A stretch of DNA of 64,000 nt from an uncultured Bacteroidales bacterium (GCA_902760865.1 CACWID010000017.1:1-64000), one strand, 5' to 3'; positions 43,627 to 52,782 are shown, counted from the first letter of the stretch. Numbers and translations are program-made. The notes: a model not told the origin generated them from the letters alone.

Positions 43627-44214
43627 TCACAAAGCGTTATTTAGCTGATTCTCGTCTGAATCGGTGATTTTCTCGATCAGCGAGGGGTGGACATAGGTGG
43701 TGGCGACGGCCACGAGGCCCTCGACGTTGACGACGACGCGACGGTCGCCCTTGACGCGCACGAACACGCCCTCGGCCCCGGCAAACACGCCGCCGATGAT
43801 GCGCACCCGCTCTCCCTGGGCAAAGTCGCCCGGGTCAGGATTGAGGAAGACCAGTTGCTCGTTATAGGTGCCGACCACCGTGATGAAGCTGTCCATTTCG
43901 CGCTTGGGCACGGTGATGGGTTTGTGGGTCTCACGGTTCATGATATATCGGATGGGCAGCGACGTCGTCTTCTTGTACTCGACCATCTTGCTGGGCTCGA
44001 TGTGGATGAAGATAAGGTTGTGTACGCTAGGCACAAGTCGCTTGACCATCTGGCCATTGCGCTCCTCGCGGCGGTACTGCATGGGCACAAAACACTCGAT
44101 GCCGCGTGCATCCAGGTCTTCCTTGACCTTGAGCTCGCGGTTATAGGTCACGCGGATGGCATACCAGAGCTTTTCCTCGGGGTCCTTGTTCGCTATCGTC
44201 GTCTTCTCGTCCAC
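43627..44214 (-). CDS. UpxY-family transcription antiterminator (NusG-like)
   Basis: 195 residues from a GTG at 44214 (VDEKTTIANK). The N-terminal NGN-like domain (LWYAIRVTYNRELKVKEDL) is followed by a KOW-like region (GERVRIIGGVFAGAEGVFVR). UpxY proteins are RfaH-like and prevent early termination in capsule operons of Bacteroides. Here the operon holds only gmd and fcl. A TAACTTTG box ends four bases before the GTG, so the message would be leaderless, unlike the long leaders usual for UpxY loci. Confidence 0.85.
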   Translation of the reverse strand: MDEKTTIANKDPEEKLWYAIRVTYNRELKVKEDLDARGIECFVPMQYRREERNGQMVKRLVPSVHNLIFIHIEPSKMVEYKKTTSLPIRYIMNRETHKPITVPKREMDSFITVVGTYNEQLVFLNPDPGDFAQGERVRIIGGVFAGAEGVFVRVKGDRRVVVNVEGLVAVATTYVHPSLIEKITDSDENQLNNAL

Positions 44215-44218
44215 GATG

Positions 44219-44226
44219 CAAAGTTA
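44219..44226 (-). promoter_or_regulatory. -7 promoter box TAACTTTG abutting the upxY start
   Basis: TAACTTTG on the minus strand, four bases before the GTG start codon. Confidence 0.55.
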
Positions 44227-44284
44227 AGGTTTTTTTCGCAATGGTGTACCATTCGGGCTGATTCTACGTTATATAATTATAATT

Positions 44285-44836
44285 ATGGCAAAGGAAATCA
44301 AGAAATGGACCACGCTCGAGAGCCGCTACATCATCCAGCGGCCCTGGCTGACGGCACGCGTCGATAAGGTGCAGTTGCCCGACGGACGCATCAACCCCGA
44401 GCACTATGTGCTGGAATACCCCGAGTGGGTCAACATCATCGCCATCACCACCGAGGGCGAATTTGTCATGGTCAGGCAGTACCGTCATGCCATGGACGTG
44501 GTGCTCGACGAGCTGTGCGCCGGCGTGGTCGAGGAGGGCGAAGCGCCCCTGCAGGCCGCTCAGCGCGAACTGCTCGAGGAGACGGGCTACGGCAGGGGAA
44601 CATGGCGCGAAATCATGACTGTGGGCCAGAATCCCAGCATCTGTGACAACATCACCCACTGCTTCCTGGCCGAGGGTGTGGAGCGCATCAGCGACCAGCA
44701 CCTCGATGCCAGCGAGGACATCGCCGTGCTGCTCTTGTCGCGCGATGAGGTGGAGTCGATGCTACGTGAGAACCGCCAGCTGCAGGCCCTCATGGCAGCC
44801 CCGCTGTGGCGCTACCTGGCCGAGCACCCCTTGTAA
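44285..44836 (+). CDS. NUDIX hydrolase (ADP-sugar pyrophosphatase type)
   Basis: 183 residues. The Nudix box is complete around residues 79-101: Gly, then Glu five residues on (VVEEGE), then REL-LEETGY. An N-terminal strand with YVLEYPEWVNIIAITTEGEF matches ADP-ribose/ADP-sugar pyrophosphatases. It hydrolyses a nucleoside diphosphate linked to another group. Divergent from upxY across about 70 bases. Confidence 0.88.
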   Translation: MAKEIKKWTTLESRYIIQRPWLTARVDKVQLPDGRINPEHYVLEYPEWVNIIAITTEGEFVMVRQYRHAMDVVLDELCAGVVEEGEAPLQAAQRELLEETGYGRGTWREIMTVGQNPSICDNITHCFLAEGVERISDQHLDASEDIAVLLLSRDEVESMLRENRQLQALMAAPLWRYLAEHPL

Positions 44837-44897
44837 AAAAAACAACTCTGAGCCCTCGGAGAGCTCAGAGGACTCAGAGTATCAGTAAGCGTCAGTT
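44837..44897. terminator. GAGCTC-centred hairpin between converging genes
   Basis: CTCTGAG and CTCAGAG can pair around the CCCTCGGAGAG region after an A-run, between the NUDIX gene and the flavodoxin gene on the opposite strand. Direct repeats of CTCAGAG resemble the other repeat tracts at gene ends. Confidence 0.45.
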
Positions 44898-45782
44898 TTA
44901 TCTCACCACCCTGATAAAGACAGGAGCTTTGTCCTTCTCGACAAGCACATAGACTTTGATTTCGCTGGCAGGAGGCATGTCAGGTTTCTTCTCGCGTGGC
45001 ATGTCCATCGCGGTGAACTCGTACTCGATTCCATCGAGGGCAGTACGTGATGCGACGGACTTAGCCTTGGCATTGAGCATCGGATATCCGTTGACGGCTG
45101 CGTCAAAGATAGCAGCCTCGTCAGCGCTGACGGGATGCTGTTCGGGGAAGTCGGCGGGCACAAAAGGCGAGTCTGCCTGTTCATTCACCGCAACATTAGT
45201 CGTATCAAGCACAGCCATAAGCGCCGAATTGCGTTTCAGGAACTGTTCAAGTTCCTTGGGCATGGCATCCATGCGAGCGGCACGTACACCGTAACCGGGA
45301 AAAACCTTAGCATTGGGCTGTTTCTCGGCCAGGTCCTTCATGCTTGATTCCAGTCCTCCGCTACCGAAGGTGCAGAACGGCACCACCCATTTGCCACTCA
45401 AGTCCACTTTCTCCAACAAGGAGGCAATGGGAGGCGCATAAGTGCCGAACCAGATAGGATAGCCGATGAAAATCCATTCATAATCGGCGACATTTGCCTT
45501 CAAGGGTTTAATCTCGGGCAGGATGCCTTTCTCGCGGTCTGCTTTGCAGCGGTCAATCGTTGCCTGGAACGCAGTGTCATAGGGTTCCTCGAGCGTGATT
45601 TCCTCGATGTCGGCATTGAGGCGCTTGGCAATTTCCTGTGCTAGGACCTTGGTGTTCGACGTCTGGGAGTAGTACAATACCAGCACCTTGGACGCCTTTT
45701 CACTCTTCTGGCTCTTTTGGCTGCATGAGGTGACAACCATCACAGCAAGGACAGCGAGCATCATTAATTTCAAAGTTTTCAT
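44898..45782 (-). CDS. Flavodoxin-fold lipoprotein
   Basis: 294 residues. Lipobox VVTSC near residue 20, then a Ser/Lys linker. The flavodoxin domain has FMN loop YYSQTSNTKVLAQEIAKRL and WIFIGYPIWFGTYAPP. An extra C-terminal domain of about 90 residues (from about 205) ends with KVYVLVEKDKAPVFIRVV. An exported or membrane-anchored flavodoxin is common in Bacteroidetes and likely carries electrons at the cell envelope; the partner is unknown. Confidence 0.82.
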   Translation of the reverse strand: MKTLKLMMLAVLAVMVVTSCSQKSQKSEKASKVLVLYYSQTSNTKVLAQEIAKRLNADIEEITLEEPYDTAFQATIDRCKADREKGILPEIKPLKANVADYEWIFIGYPIWFGTYAPPIASLLEKVDLSGKWVVPFCTFGSGGLESSMKDLAEKQPNAKVFPGYGVRAARMDAMPKELEQFLKRNSALMAVLDTTNVAVNEQADSPFVPADFPEQHPVSADEAAIFDAAVNGYPMLNAKAKSVASRTALDGIEYEFTAMDMPREKKPDMPPASEIKVYVLVEKDKAPVFIRVVR

Positions 45783-45829
45783 AAAGTTGATATTTAATAT
45801 GATGACTAATGTTTATTATAGAGCAGTAT

Positions 45830-46756
45830 TTATCGTTTTGGGGCCTTCCAGAAGCGGGCTGCATCGGTAGTGACGATGTCTAGGGAATCTACGCTAAACG
45901 GTTCAAAATTCTCGGGAACAATCACAATATCTCCTCTCCCGAAATCCTTATTATCTGTATGATCGCGGTCCTCCTGATAAAAATGCAGGGTTTCCCAGCA
46001 TGAGAACCAATAGGTGTTCTTGGCCATGTAGCAATAGTAATAGTCGTGTCTGGTTGTCCCTTTCTCGAAGCCTGGATACATCACCATCTGCTCGCCGGCG
46101 GCATACTTTTCGCGCATCTCCAGCAGGCTGAGTGGAGTACCTTCTTTATCGGTACAATAATGGCCGTCCATATCCGAGTCAATGAAAGCCCATTTGCCCA
46201 GTTCAGTCAACCACACCTCGTTCACCACATGGCAGTCCTCGTCGTCCTTGTCTTGAGGTAGGCAGGTCACATATCTCGCTGTCAAACCAGCGGCCTGCAT
46301 CAACTCATAATTGAGGATGGCATGCATGCGGCAGTTAAAGCCAGGATTCACTTCTCGTGAATATTTCCACAGGTCAATAGCATTAGGATGTTCAGGTCGA
46401 TTATAGGGTTGGTCATGAGGAATATTGGTAGCCACAAATTTAGAGATGGCCAGCGCCTTTTCCCAAGTCGTGGCACTAGGGCCATAAAGCGTATCCAGTC
46501 TGAAGTAGTTCATGATCTCCTGGGCACGAGCCGAGTCACTGACTACAGAAAATTGATACTGCACAGTATCGGCTTTGAACGATGATTGTTTAAGCAATTC
46601 AATTTTATTGGACTCAGAAGTCACAACCTCATTCTCCACAATGTTGAAATAATAACTTGGGGTGGTCATCAAATACCAAAATGCAATCGTCGCCAGCAAG
46701 CCGATTACGGCAAAAATGCCCACAATTGTGCGAAAAAGATACTTCCAGAATTTCAT
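45830..46756 (-). CDS. Transglutaminase-like protein, membrane-anchored
   Basis: 308 residues. One N-terminal membrane segment (TIVGIFAVIGLLATIAFWYL). The transglutaminase-like triad is visible: Cys in GFNCRMHAIL, His in CHVVNEVWL and Asp in AFIDSDMDGHY. The domain lies outside the membrane if the segment is a signal anchor. Such proteins cleave or cross-link proteins in the envelope; the substrate is unknown. It lies 47 bases upstream of the flavodoxin lipoprotein and shares its strand. Confidence 0.83.
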   Translation of the reverse strand: MKFWKYLFRTIVGIFAVIGLLATIAFWYLMTTPSYYFNIVENEVVTSESNKIELLKQSSFKADTVQYQFSVVSDSARAQEIMNYFRLDTLYGPSATTWEKALAISKFVATNIPHDQPYNRPEHPNAIDLWKYSREVNPGFNCRMHAILNYELMQAAGLTARYVTCLPQDKDDEDCHVVNEVWLTELGKWAFIDSDMDGHYCTDKEGTPLSLLEMREKYAAGEQMVMYPGFEKGTTRHDYYYCYMAKNTYWFSCWETLHFYQEDRDHTDNKDFGRGDIVIVPENFEPFSVDSLDIVTTDAARFWKAPKR

Positions 46757-46801
46757 ACAGTAAAAAGCTTATTGTTATTGAGACTGTTCAATAATCGATC
46801 A

Positions 46802-47530
46802 TTACAGCAGCTTGCCGTGGTCGTTGTAGCTGTAGTAACGGTTGCCGCGGCACACGATGATGTGGTCCACCAACTGGATGTCCATGACTTTGCATGCCTG
46901 GTGAACGCGCTCGGTCAGGCGGTCGTCCTGAGTGCTGGGGGTTGGATTGTCGCTGGGGTGGTTATGGGCTAGGATGATACCCGATGACAGGCGCTCGATG
47001 GCGGGCCGCATGATCATCTTGATGTCGGCAACGGTCATGGCCGTACCGCCGCTGCTGATGCGCACACACTCCTCAACCTGCTTGGCGTGGTTGAGCAGCA
47101 CAACCATGATTTCCTCGTGGTCGAGGTCGCTCATGCGTGATTTCAAGTAATTGTAGGCGGCATCGCTGCTCGTGATTTTGTAGCGTTCGTCAAACTCTTC
47201 TTGCTGATAGCGGCGCGCCAGTTCCAGAGCGGCAAGGATTTCGATGGCCTTGACCTCGCCGATGCCGTGGTAGTTCTTCACCAGGTTGTTGATGCCCTTG
47301 CGGGCGATGAGGTAGAGTTTATCGTCATTGTCACGCAGGATGCGCTGGCACAAGTCAACGACCGACTCGCCCGGAGTGCCCACCCTCAACAGGATGGCAA
47401 GCAGCTCGGCCGTTGAAAGGCTGCCGAAGCCGTGCTTCTTGGCCTTCTCGCGCGGGCGGTCCTCCTCGGGGACGGTTTCCTTGATGTTGCGCGTTCCCGC
47501 CAGCTTGCTATTCTCTTTCTCTTCCATCAT
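46802..47530 (-). CDS. radC: RadC-family protein (JAB/MPN)
   Basis: 242 residues (Met2 is an equal start). Helix-hairpin-helix region (INNLVKNYHGIGEVKAIEIL), then a JAMM/MPN domain with the metal motif LAHNHPSDNPTPSTQDD and an upstream Glu in DHEEIMVVLL. RadC proteins are linked to DNA repair by name, but their activity remains uncertain. Gene ends at a transglutaminase gene on the same strand. Confidence 0.9.
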   Translation of the reverse strand: MMEEKENSKLAGTRNIKETVPEEDRPREKAKKHGFGSLSTAELLAILLRVGTPGESVVDLCQRILRDNDDKLYLIARKGINNLVKNYHGIGEVKAIEILAALELARRYQQEEFDERYKITSSDAAYNYLKSRMSDLDHEEIMVVLLNHAKQVEECVRISSGGTAMTVADIKMIMRPAIERLSSGIILAHNHPSDNPTPSTQDDRLTERVHQACKVMDIQLVDHIIVCRGNRYYSYNDHGKLL

Positions 47531-47544
47531 ATCGTATTAAGCTA

Positions 47545-47653
47545 CTGATTACGCGAATTAAACATAGGTTTCACCGCAAATGGCAATTCGTGAAATTTGA
47601 TTTAATGTATGCGGATGCCAATTTGTATAATTCGCGTAATTCGTAGTTACAAA
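47545..47653. repeat. Inverted member of the CGAATT/GGCATCCGCAT family
   Basis: GCGGATGCCAATT, then ATTCGCGTAATTCGTAGTT, is the reverse complement of the unit at 15205-15476. A second GATTACGCGAATT lies at 47549. Confidence 0.7.
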
Positions 47654-48649
47654 TCACTTCCCCTTGCGCATCGCCACTTCCTCGTTGATGTCGCGGCCAT
47701 GCCTGAGCAGGATTTTCCACACATAGGCCTTGATGAAGCCCCAACCGTAGCTGCACAGCTGAGTGAAACTCGTCGCAACGGCGAGACAAGCAATCTTCAA
47801 GCTGCGGGTCTCGATGAGGGCAGCCACCCACAACATCGCGGCATAAAGCAGAATGGGCAGGATGAACCACCACTTCCACAACGAGAGCAACAACAATAGA
47901 GCACAGCCGAGAGTAAAGACGGCGGGCAGGCAATGCACGGCCTTGAGGCTGTCAGGGTAAAGCAGCTTGAGGGTGATGCGCGACATGCCGAAGACGTAGG
48001 TCTGCCGCGCAAATTTGCTGAGGCTCGTGCGACGCTTGTGATAGACAAAGGCGGGGCGTATCAAGCGGATGTTGAAACCTGCCTGACGCACGCGGGTGCT
48101 CATGTCAATGTCCTCGCTGAACATCTCGCGGAAGCCGCCGACCTTCTCGTACACATTCCTGGAATAGCCCATGTTGAACGAGCGCGGCACAAATTTCTCC
48201 ATCTGCACCTTGCCGCCACGGATTCCGCCTGTGGTCAGGAACGACGTCATTGAGAAGGAGATGGCCTTCTGCACATCGGTGAAGTCTGGGCTGGCAGCGT
48301 CGGGACCGCCGAAGCACGGCACATATTCCCGAGCCAGTTCGTCACCCAGCGTCCTGAAGTAGTCGGGCGGGATGACGCAGTCGCTGTCAAAGAAGACAAA
48401 ATACTGGCCCGTGGCATGCTCCAGACCGTAGTTGCGGGCGATGGAGCGGCCCTCGTTGGCTTTATAGAAGTAGCGCAGGTCCAGCTGACTGGCATAGCGC
48501 AGCGCGATGTCCTCGCAGCGCTCCGTCGAGCCGTCCTCCACCAGAATGATCTCAAAATCCTTGTCGGTCTGTCGGGTGAGGCTGCTGAGCAGGTCCTCCA
48601 CCTCGTCACGCCGGTTATACACCGGCACTATCACTGAAAAATAAGGCAT
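47654..48649 (-). CDS. Glycosyltransferase family 2
   Basis: 331 residues. GT-A fold start FSVIVPVYNRRDEVEDLL, DXD-like FDSDCVIPPDYF, and an acceptor-binding ED in FSEDIDMSTRVRQAG. One or two membrane segments lie near 240-290 (LGCALLLLLSLWKWWFILPI). It transfers a sugar to an unknown acceptor, probably in surface glycan synthesis. A TAATTTTG box lies at 48678-48685. Confidence 0.9.
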   Translation of the reverse strand: MPYFSVIVPVYNRRDEVEDLLSSLTRQTDKDFEIILVEDGSTERCEDIALRYASQLDLRYFYKANEGRSIARNYGLEHATGQYFVFFDSDCVIPPDYFRTLGDELAREYVPCFGGPDAASPDFTDVQKAISFSMTSFLTTGGIRGGKVQMEKFVPRSFNMGYSRNVYEKVGGFREMFSEDIDMSTRVRQAGFNIRLIRPAFVYHKRRTSLSKFARQTYVFGMSRITLKLLYPDSLKAVHCLPAVFTLGCALLLLLSLWKWWFILPILLYAAMLWVAALIETRSLKIACLAVATSFTQLCSYGWGFIKAYVWKILLRHGRDINEEVAMRKGK

Positions 48650-48677
48650 CTCAAATCTGACTTTTGCAATTATCCCA

Positions 48678-48685
48678 CAAAATTA
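48678..48685 (-). promoter_or_regulatory. -7 promoter box TAATTTTG for the glycosyltransferase gene
   Basis: TAATTTTG on the minus strand, 29 bases before the ATG at 48649. Confidence 0.55.
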
Positions 48686-48702
48686 CACTTTTTCCTTTTT
48701 AA

Positions 48703-48730
48703 AAACTACGAATTACACGAATTTTACAAA
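48703..48730. repeat. Single copy of the CGAATT repeat core
   Basis: AACTACGAATTACACGAATT matches the core of the family at 15205-15476. Confidence 0.6.
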
Positions 48731-48771
48731 ATAACATCCATGTCTTGATCTGTACTATCGGGATAATGGTT

Positions 48772-48779
48772 TATCTTTG
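48772..48779 (+). promoter_or_regulatory. -7 promoter box TATCTTTG for the cohesin/dockerin genes
   Basis: TATCTTTG, about 190 bases before the ATG at 48971, leaving room for a leader open frame. Confidence 0.5.
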
Positions 48780-48786
48780 CAACGTG

Positions 48787-48939
48787 ATGGTGTGGCCAAT
48801 TGCCAAGCCCCACACGACTTCGTTGAATAAAAAGGAGCGTTTTGCTTTTGCTTGTGACAGTAAACGTAGTTGTTTTCTAAAAGACACAAGTGCAGCGATT
48901 CAGTTCACGCTTTTATTTATACCATTAAACCGCCCCTGA
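48787..48939 (+). CDS. Possible leader peptide frame, 50 codons
   Basis: ATG seven bases after the TATCTTTG box, reading MVWPIAKPHTTSLNKKERFA and ending LFIPLNRP. No homology is recognised. It may be an untranslated leader, a leader peptide or chance. Confidence 0.25.
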   Translation: MVWPIAKPHTTSLNKKERFAFACDSKRSCFLKDTSAAIQFTLLFIPLNRP

Positions 48940-48970
48940 GAACTGCATCGGCAATAGGAGACAAATTTGT

Positions 48971-50674
48971 ATGAGAGCCCTAAACTCAACCTTACGCACC
49001 TTTTTGCTGACCCTTACCCTTGCCTGCTCAACAACCATTGCCCTTGCCTACGACTTTATAGTTAATGGCATCTACTTCAATATAAATGGTGATGAAGCAA
49101 CTGTGACATATCATGACTATTCAAAGATTCAAGTTACAGGCTCTTCCGGATATTATTGGTACGAGAATCACTATAATTATTATGCTGGCTATAGTGACCA
49201 AGTAATCATACCTGAAACAGTAACTTATAACGGCAAGATTTACTCCGTCACAAAGATTGGTGAACATGCATTTGAAGAGTGTAGTGGATTAACCTCAGTC
49301 ATTATTCCGAATACAATAATGGCTGTTGAAAGCGATGCTTTCAATGGTTGTTATTCGTTGCGAAGTATTACGAGCATGGCTTTGACACCTCCTACTTGCA
49401 CAGGTTTTAATAATTATAGTGTGGTTTTATATGTTCCATTTGAATCATTTGAGATATATAAATCAGCATTAGCATGGGGATGCTTTTCTGATATCATTGG
49501 TTTTGGACAAAATACTTTTTCAGTAGCGGATTACACGACTCTATATGGTGATACTTTTGTTATTCCTGTAACAATGGAGAATGTGGATGACATCACCGCT
49601 TTTCAGACAGATCTTTACTTACCTGAGGGATTTGAGTTGCTTAGAGATGGTGCTGAATATTTGGTATCATTATCAAGCCGTAAAGGTCGTGATCATGTCA
49701 TCATGACGAATGATGCTCCAGATGGGTCTATTAGGATACTGTGCTACTCTCCTACATCAAAAAAGTTTAACGGAAACAATGGAGATCTGTTTTATCTCAC
49801 GCTCAAAGTCCCCAACGACGGAGACAGTATTGTAGCCTATCCTATATGGCTAAGAAAAACCCTATTGACAACAACTGATGAGCAAGAAGTTGGCGCACTT
49901 GAGACACTCGGCAATGTGAAAGTCTATTTCTATATTCTTGGTGATGTAGATCATAGTGGTACTATCTCAGTTGCAGACATTGTTTTGACAGCAAAATATA
50001 TTCTTTTCCAGAATCCTGAACCGTTTGTGTTCGAGGCTGCAGATATGAATGGTGACAGCAAGATTACCATTACTGATGTGGTGAAGATTGCTAACTTGAT
50101 TCTTGACCAGGATTATGAGGAGCCAACGACCTTGCGCAGCACAGCCACCAGCCCCGCAAGCGACCGCATGAGTGGCGAGACCAACGGCAACACGGTTTGC
50201 ATTAATCTGGATAATGCGACGGAATATACCGCCTTGCAACTCGACTTGAACTTGCCTGAGGGCATGACGGCAAACGATTTTGCGCTGACTGAGCGCGCCA
50301 GCAACCTGGGTCTCAGCATGAAAGACAAGGGCCATGGCAAAATCCGCGTTCTGGCATACACTCCTGACCTGAAAACCATCAAGGGCAACGAAGGCACATT
50401 CTTGACCTTTAACGTGGACGGCATAAGGGGCGACATCCTGGTAGACCGCATTGAAGTAGTTAATCTGAATGGCGAAAGCACCCATCTGCCGAGCTTCACC
50501 ATTGCAGCTAACAACCCGACAGCATTAAACGAGATGACCTCTGGAAAGGCCATCTCCAGTGTCAATTACTTCAATCTTGCTGGCCAGCAAATTAACGAGC
50601 CCGCAGCTGGTGTGACTATCGTTGTCACCACCTATAGCGACGGTTCACGCACAACTAGCAAAGTCGTCCATTAA
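48971..50674 (+). CDS. Secreted BspA-like/cohesin-like protein with internal dockerin repeats
   Basis: 567 residues. Signal peptide about 1-26. LRR_5/BspA-like repeats cover about 60-180 (VTKIGEHAFEECSGLTSVII). A cohesin-like domain spans about 185-320 (TAFQTDLYLPEGFELL). Two dockerin-like repeats lie in the middle (GDVDHSGTISVADIVLTAKY and DMNGDSKITITDVVKIANLI), a second cohesin-like domain follows (TALQLDLNLPEGMTANDFAL), and a C-terminal YFNLAGQQINEP tail resembles Bacteroidetes sorting tails. An internal dockerin between two cohesin-like domains is unusual. Probably surface-exposed. Confidence 0.75.
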   Translation: MRALNSTLRTFLLTLTLACSTTIALAYDFIVNGIYFNINGDEATVTYHDYSKIQVTGSSGYYWYENHYNYYAGYSDQVIIPETVTYNGKIYSVTKIGEHAFEECSGLTSVIIPNTIMAVESDAFNGCYSLRSITSMALTPPTCTGFNNYSVVLYVPFESFEIYKSALAWGCFSDIIGFGQNTFSVADYTTLYGDTFVIPVTMENVDDITAFQTDLYLPEGFELLRDGAEYLVSLSSRKGRDHVIMTNDAPDGSIRILCYSPTSKKFNGNNGDLFYLTLKVPNDGDSIVAYPIWLRKTLLTTTDEQEVGALETLGNVKVYFYILGDVDHSGTISVADIVLTAKYILFQNPEPFVFEAADMNGDSKITITDVVKIANLILDQDYEEPTTLRSTATSPASDRMSGETNGNTVCINLDNATEYTALQLDLNLPEGMTANDFALTERASNLGLSMKDKGHGKIRVLAYTPDLKTIKGNEGTFLTFNVDGIRGDILVDRIEVVNLNGESTHLPSFTIAANNPTALNEMTSGKAISSVNYFNLAGQQINEPAAGVTIVVTTYSDGSRTTSKVVH

Positions 50675-50689
50675 AAAAACCGACTTCCG

Positions 50690-51352
50690 ATGATAAAGAA
50701 ACTTATATTAGTCGCGGTCATGGCGGTGGCATTATGCGCCACCGCTGCCAACCGCTTTTATCTACCAGATTTTGTCATTGCAGCTGGTGAGACTATGCAG
50801 GTAGCGATGATTCTGGAGAATGACGAGCCATTCACGGCTTTCCAGACGGACCTGATATTGCCGCATTGTATGTCGGTCGTTCAAGATGACGGAGACTATC
50901 TCCTTGACTTGACTGGACGTAATGCAAGCGACCAAGCTATCATCAGCAAGCTGCGCCCAGACGGGGCATTGAGAATGGTCTCCTTCTGCATGAGTGTGAA
51001 GCCCTATTCAGGCAATAACGGGGCGCTTGTGGTCATCAATCTTCATGCTGATGAAGACTTTACAGGCCCTGCCTCTATAGGTTTGAAAAACTCATTCTTT
51101 GTTAACGTGGATGGAGTGGAGTTCATACTTCCACAAGAAACTTGCACTGTGGAATTACTGACTCGCCAAGTCATGGGCGATGCCAATGGTGACGGGATTG
51201 TGAACATCAGTGACGTGACCTGCCTCATCAACTATCTGTTAGCAGGATGTACATCCTCATTCCACACCGAGAATGCCAATGTCAAGGACGACGACATCAT
51301 CAACATCGGCGACGTGACAGCATTGATTAACATGCTGTTGCAAGGGAACTAA
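50690..51352 (+). CDS. Secreted cohesin-like protein with two dockerin repeats
   Basis: 220 residues. Signal peptide about 1-19 (LILVAVMAVALCATAA). A cohesin-like domain (FTAFQTDLILPHCMSVVQDD) is similar to those of the upstream protein. Two C-terminal dockerin repeats follow (GDANGDGIVNISDVTCLINY and VKDDDIINIGDVTALINMLL). It starts 15 bases after the preceding gene and is likely co-transcribed. It could bind or compete with the larger protein; this is an inference. Confidence 0.78.
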   Translation: MIKKLILVAVMAVALCATAANRFYLPDFVIAAGETMQVAMILENDEPFTAFQTDLILPHCMSVVQDDGDYLLDLTGRNASDQAIISKLRPDGALRMVSFCMSVKPYSGNNGALVVINLHADEDFTGPASIGLKNSFFVNVDGVEFILPQETCTVELLTRQVMGDANGDGIVNISDVTCLINYLLAGCTSSFHTENANVKDDDIINIGDVTALINMLLQGN

Positions 51353-51417
51353 CCTAAAAAAGAAGAATATTTACTGCAAGGGGCAACGATTTAGAATTGT
51401 TGTCCCTTTGTTGTCGG

Positions 51418-52782
51418 TCAGGTTGTCTCGGTTGTTTGAGAATGATGCTGGAGCTTGAAGCGTTGCATGATGATGACGGCGACGAGGAAGGCGGCGAAGT
51501 CGCTGGCGGGCAGCGATGCCCACACGCCGTCGAGGCCCCACAGCGAGGAGAACAGCAGCAGCATGGGCAGCAGGAACAGCAGCTGACGCGAGAGCGACAT
51601 GAAGATGCTGATGCGCACCTTGCCGATAGTCTGGAAGAAGTTGGTGACCACGGCCTGGTAGCCGATGACGGGGAATACGAGCATATTGATGCGGATGCCG
51701 CGGATGGAGATAGCCAGCAGTTGCTCGTCATCGGTAAACAGGCGGGTGCATGGCCCTGGCAACAGTTCGCCGATCACCCAGCCGACGGTCATCGCAATGA
51801 CCGAGGCGGTGATGGTCAACCGCAGGACTTGCTTGACGCGGTCCAAATTGCGTGCGCCGTAGTTATAGCCGGCAATGGGCTGGAAACCCTGACAGATACC
51901 CATGATGACCATAAAGAAGATGAAGCCCAGGCGGTTGGCGATGCTGTAGGCTCCCACCGCAAGGTCGCCGCCGTAGGTCATCAGGGCGTTGTTCATGAAG
52001 ATGGCAACCACACAGCCCGTGAGCTGCATGGAGAAGGGTGAGATGCCGATGCTGACGATGTCCTTGACAATGCTGCGGGCCGGCTTGAGGAAACGCCACT
52101 CGAGATGCAGCAGCTCCTTCTGCCGCGAGAATTGCCACAACTGCCAGCAGAGCACGATGACCTGGGCAAGGATGGTGGCAATGGCCGCGCCCTTGATGCC
52201 CATGTGCAGGGGCCAGATGAAGATGGGGTCAAGTATGGTGTTCAGCACCACCGTGACAATGGTTGCTATCATCGCCGCTCGCGGCTTGCTGGCCGAGCGC
52301 AGGGCGGCATTCAAGCCCAGGTAGAGATGGGTGACGACGTTGCCCACCAGCAGAATGAACATATAGTCATGGGCGTGAGGCAGCGTCTGGTCGCTGGCGC
52401 CGAAGAACCTCAGGATGGGATCCAGGAAGATGATGGACACGATGCCCACCAGCAGACCCGTGATGATGTTCAGGGCGACCATATTGCCCAGCACGTTGTT
52501 GGCCTTGTCATACTGTCGCTGGCCCAATCGCAGCGACATCAGCGTGGAGCCACCGATACCCACCGCTGCACCAAAGGCCGCACCGATGTTCATCAGCGGG
52601 AACGATATGCCCAGGGCTGCCAGCGCCATCGGACCCACGCCGTGGCCGATGAAGATGCTGTCCACCATGTTGTAGAGCGACGACGCCGTCATCGCTATCA
52701 CACCCGGCAGAGCATACTGCCACAGCAGCTTGCCGACGGGCTGCGTGCCTAATGCCAATGTCGCTTCCTTGTTGTCTTTCAC
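51418..52782 (-). CDS. MATE-family efflux transporter
   Basis: 454 residues from a GTG. Twelve membrane segments in two similar halves, with typical PVGKLLWQYALPGVIAMTA and NIGAAFGAAVGIGGSTLMSL in the first half and GICQGFQPIAGYNYGARN in the second. It exports drugs or metabolites by Na+ or H+ antiport; the substrate is not predictable. It is followed on the same strand, 55 bases upstream, by the AAA-DUF4435 gene, which may share its transcript. Confidence 0.92.
   Translation of the reverse strand: MKDNKEATLALGTQPVGKLLWQYALPGVIAMTASSLYNMVDSIFIGHGVGPMALAALGISFPLMNIGAAFGAAVGIGGSTLMSLRLGQRQYDKANNVLGNMVALNIITGLLVGIVSIIFLDPILRFFGASDQTLPHAHDYMFILLVGNVVTHLYLGLNAALRSASKPRAAMIATIVTVVLNTILDPIFIWPLHMGIKGAAIATILAQVIVLCWQLWQFSRQKELLHLEWRFLKPARSIVKDIVSIGISPFSMQLTGCVVAIFMNNALMTYGGDLAVGAYSIANRLGFIFFMVIMGICQGFQPIAGYNYGARNLDRVKQVLRLTITASVIAMTVGWVIGELLPGPCTRLFTDDEQLLAISIRGIRINMLVFPVIGYQAVVTNFFQTIGKVRISIFMSLSRQLLFLLPMLLLFSSLWGLDGVWASLPASDFAAFLVAVIIMQRFKLQHHSQTTETT

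Larger units (their letters stand above)
48650..48970. other. Divergent promoter region with a leader frame
   Basis: Contains the glycosyltransferase promoter (48678-48685), a CGAATT repeat and a plus-strand TATCTTTG box (48772-48779). A 50-codon frame runs from 48787 to 48939, seven bases after that box and before the gene at 48971. Confidence 0.5.
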
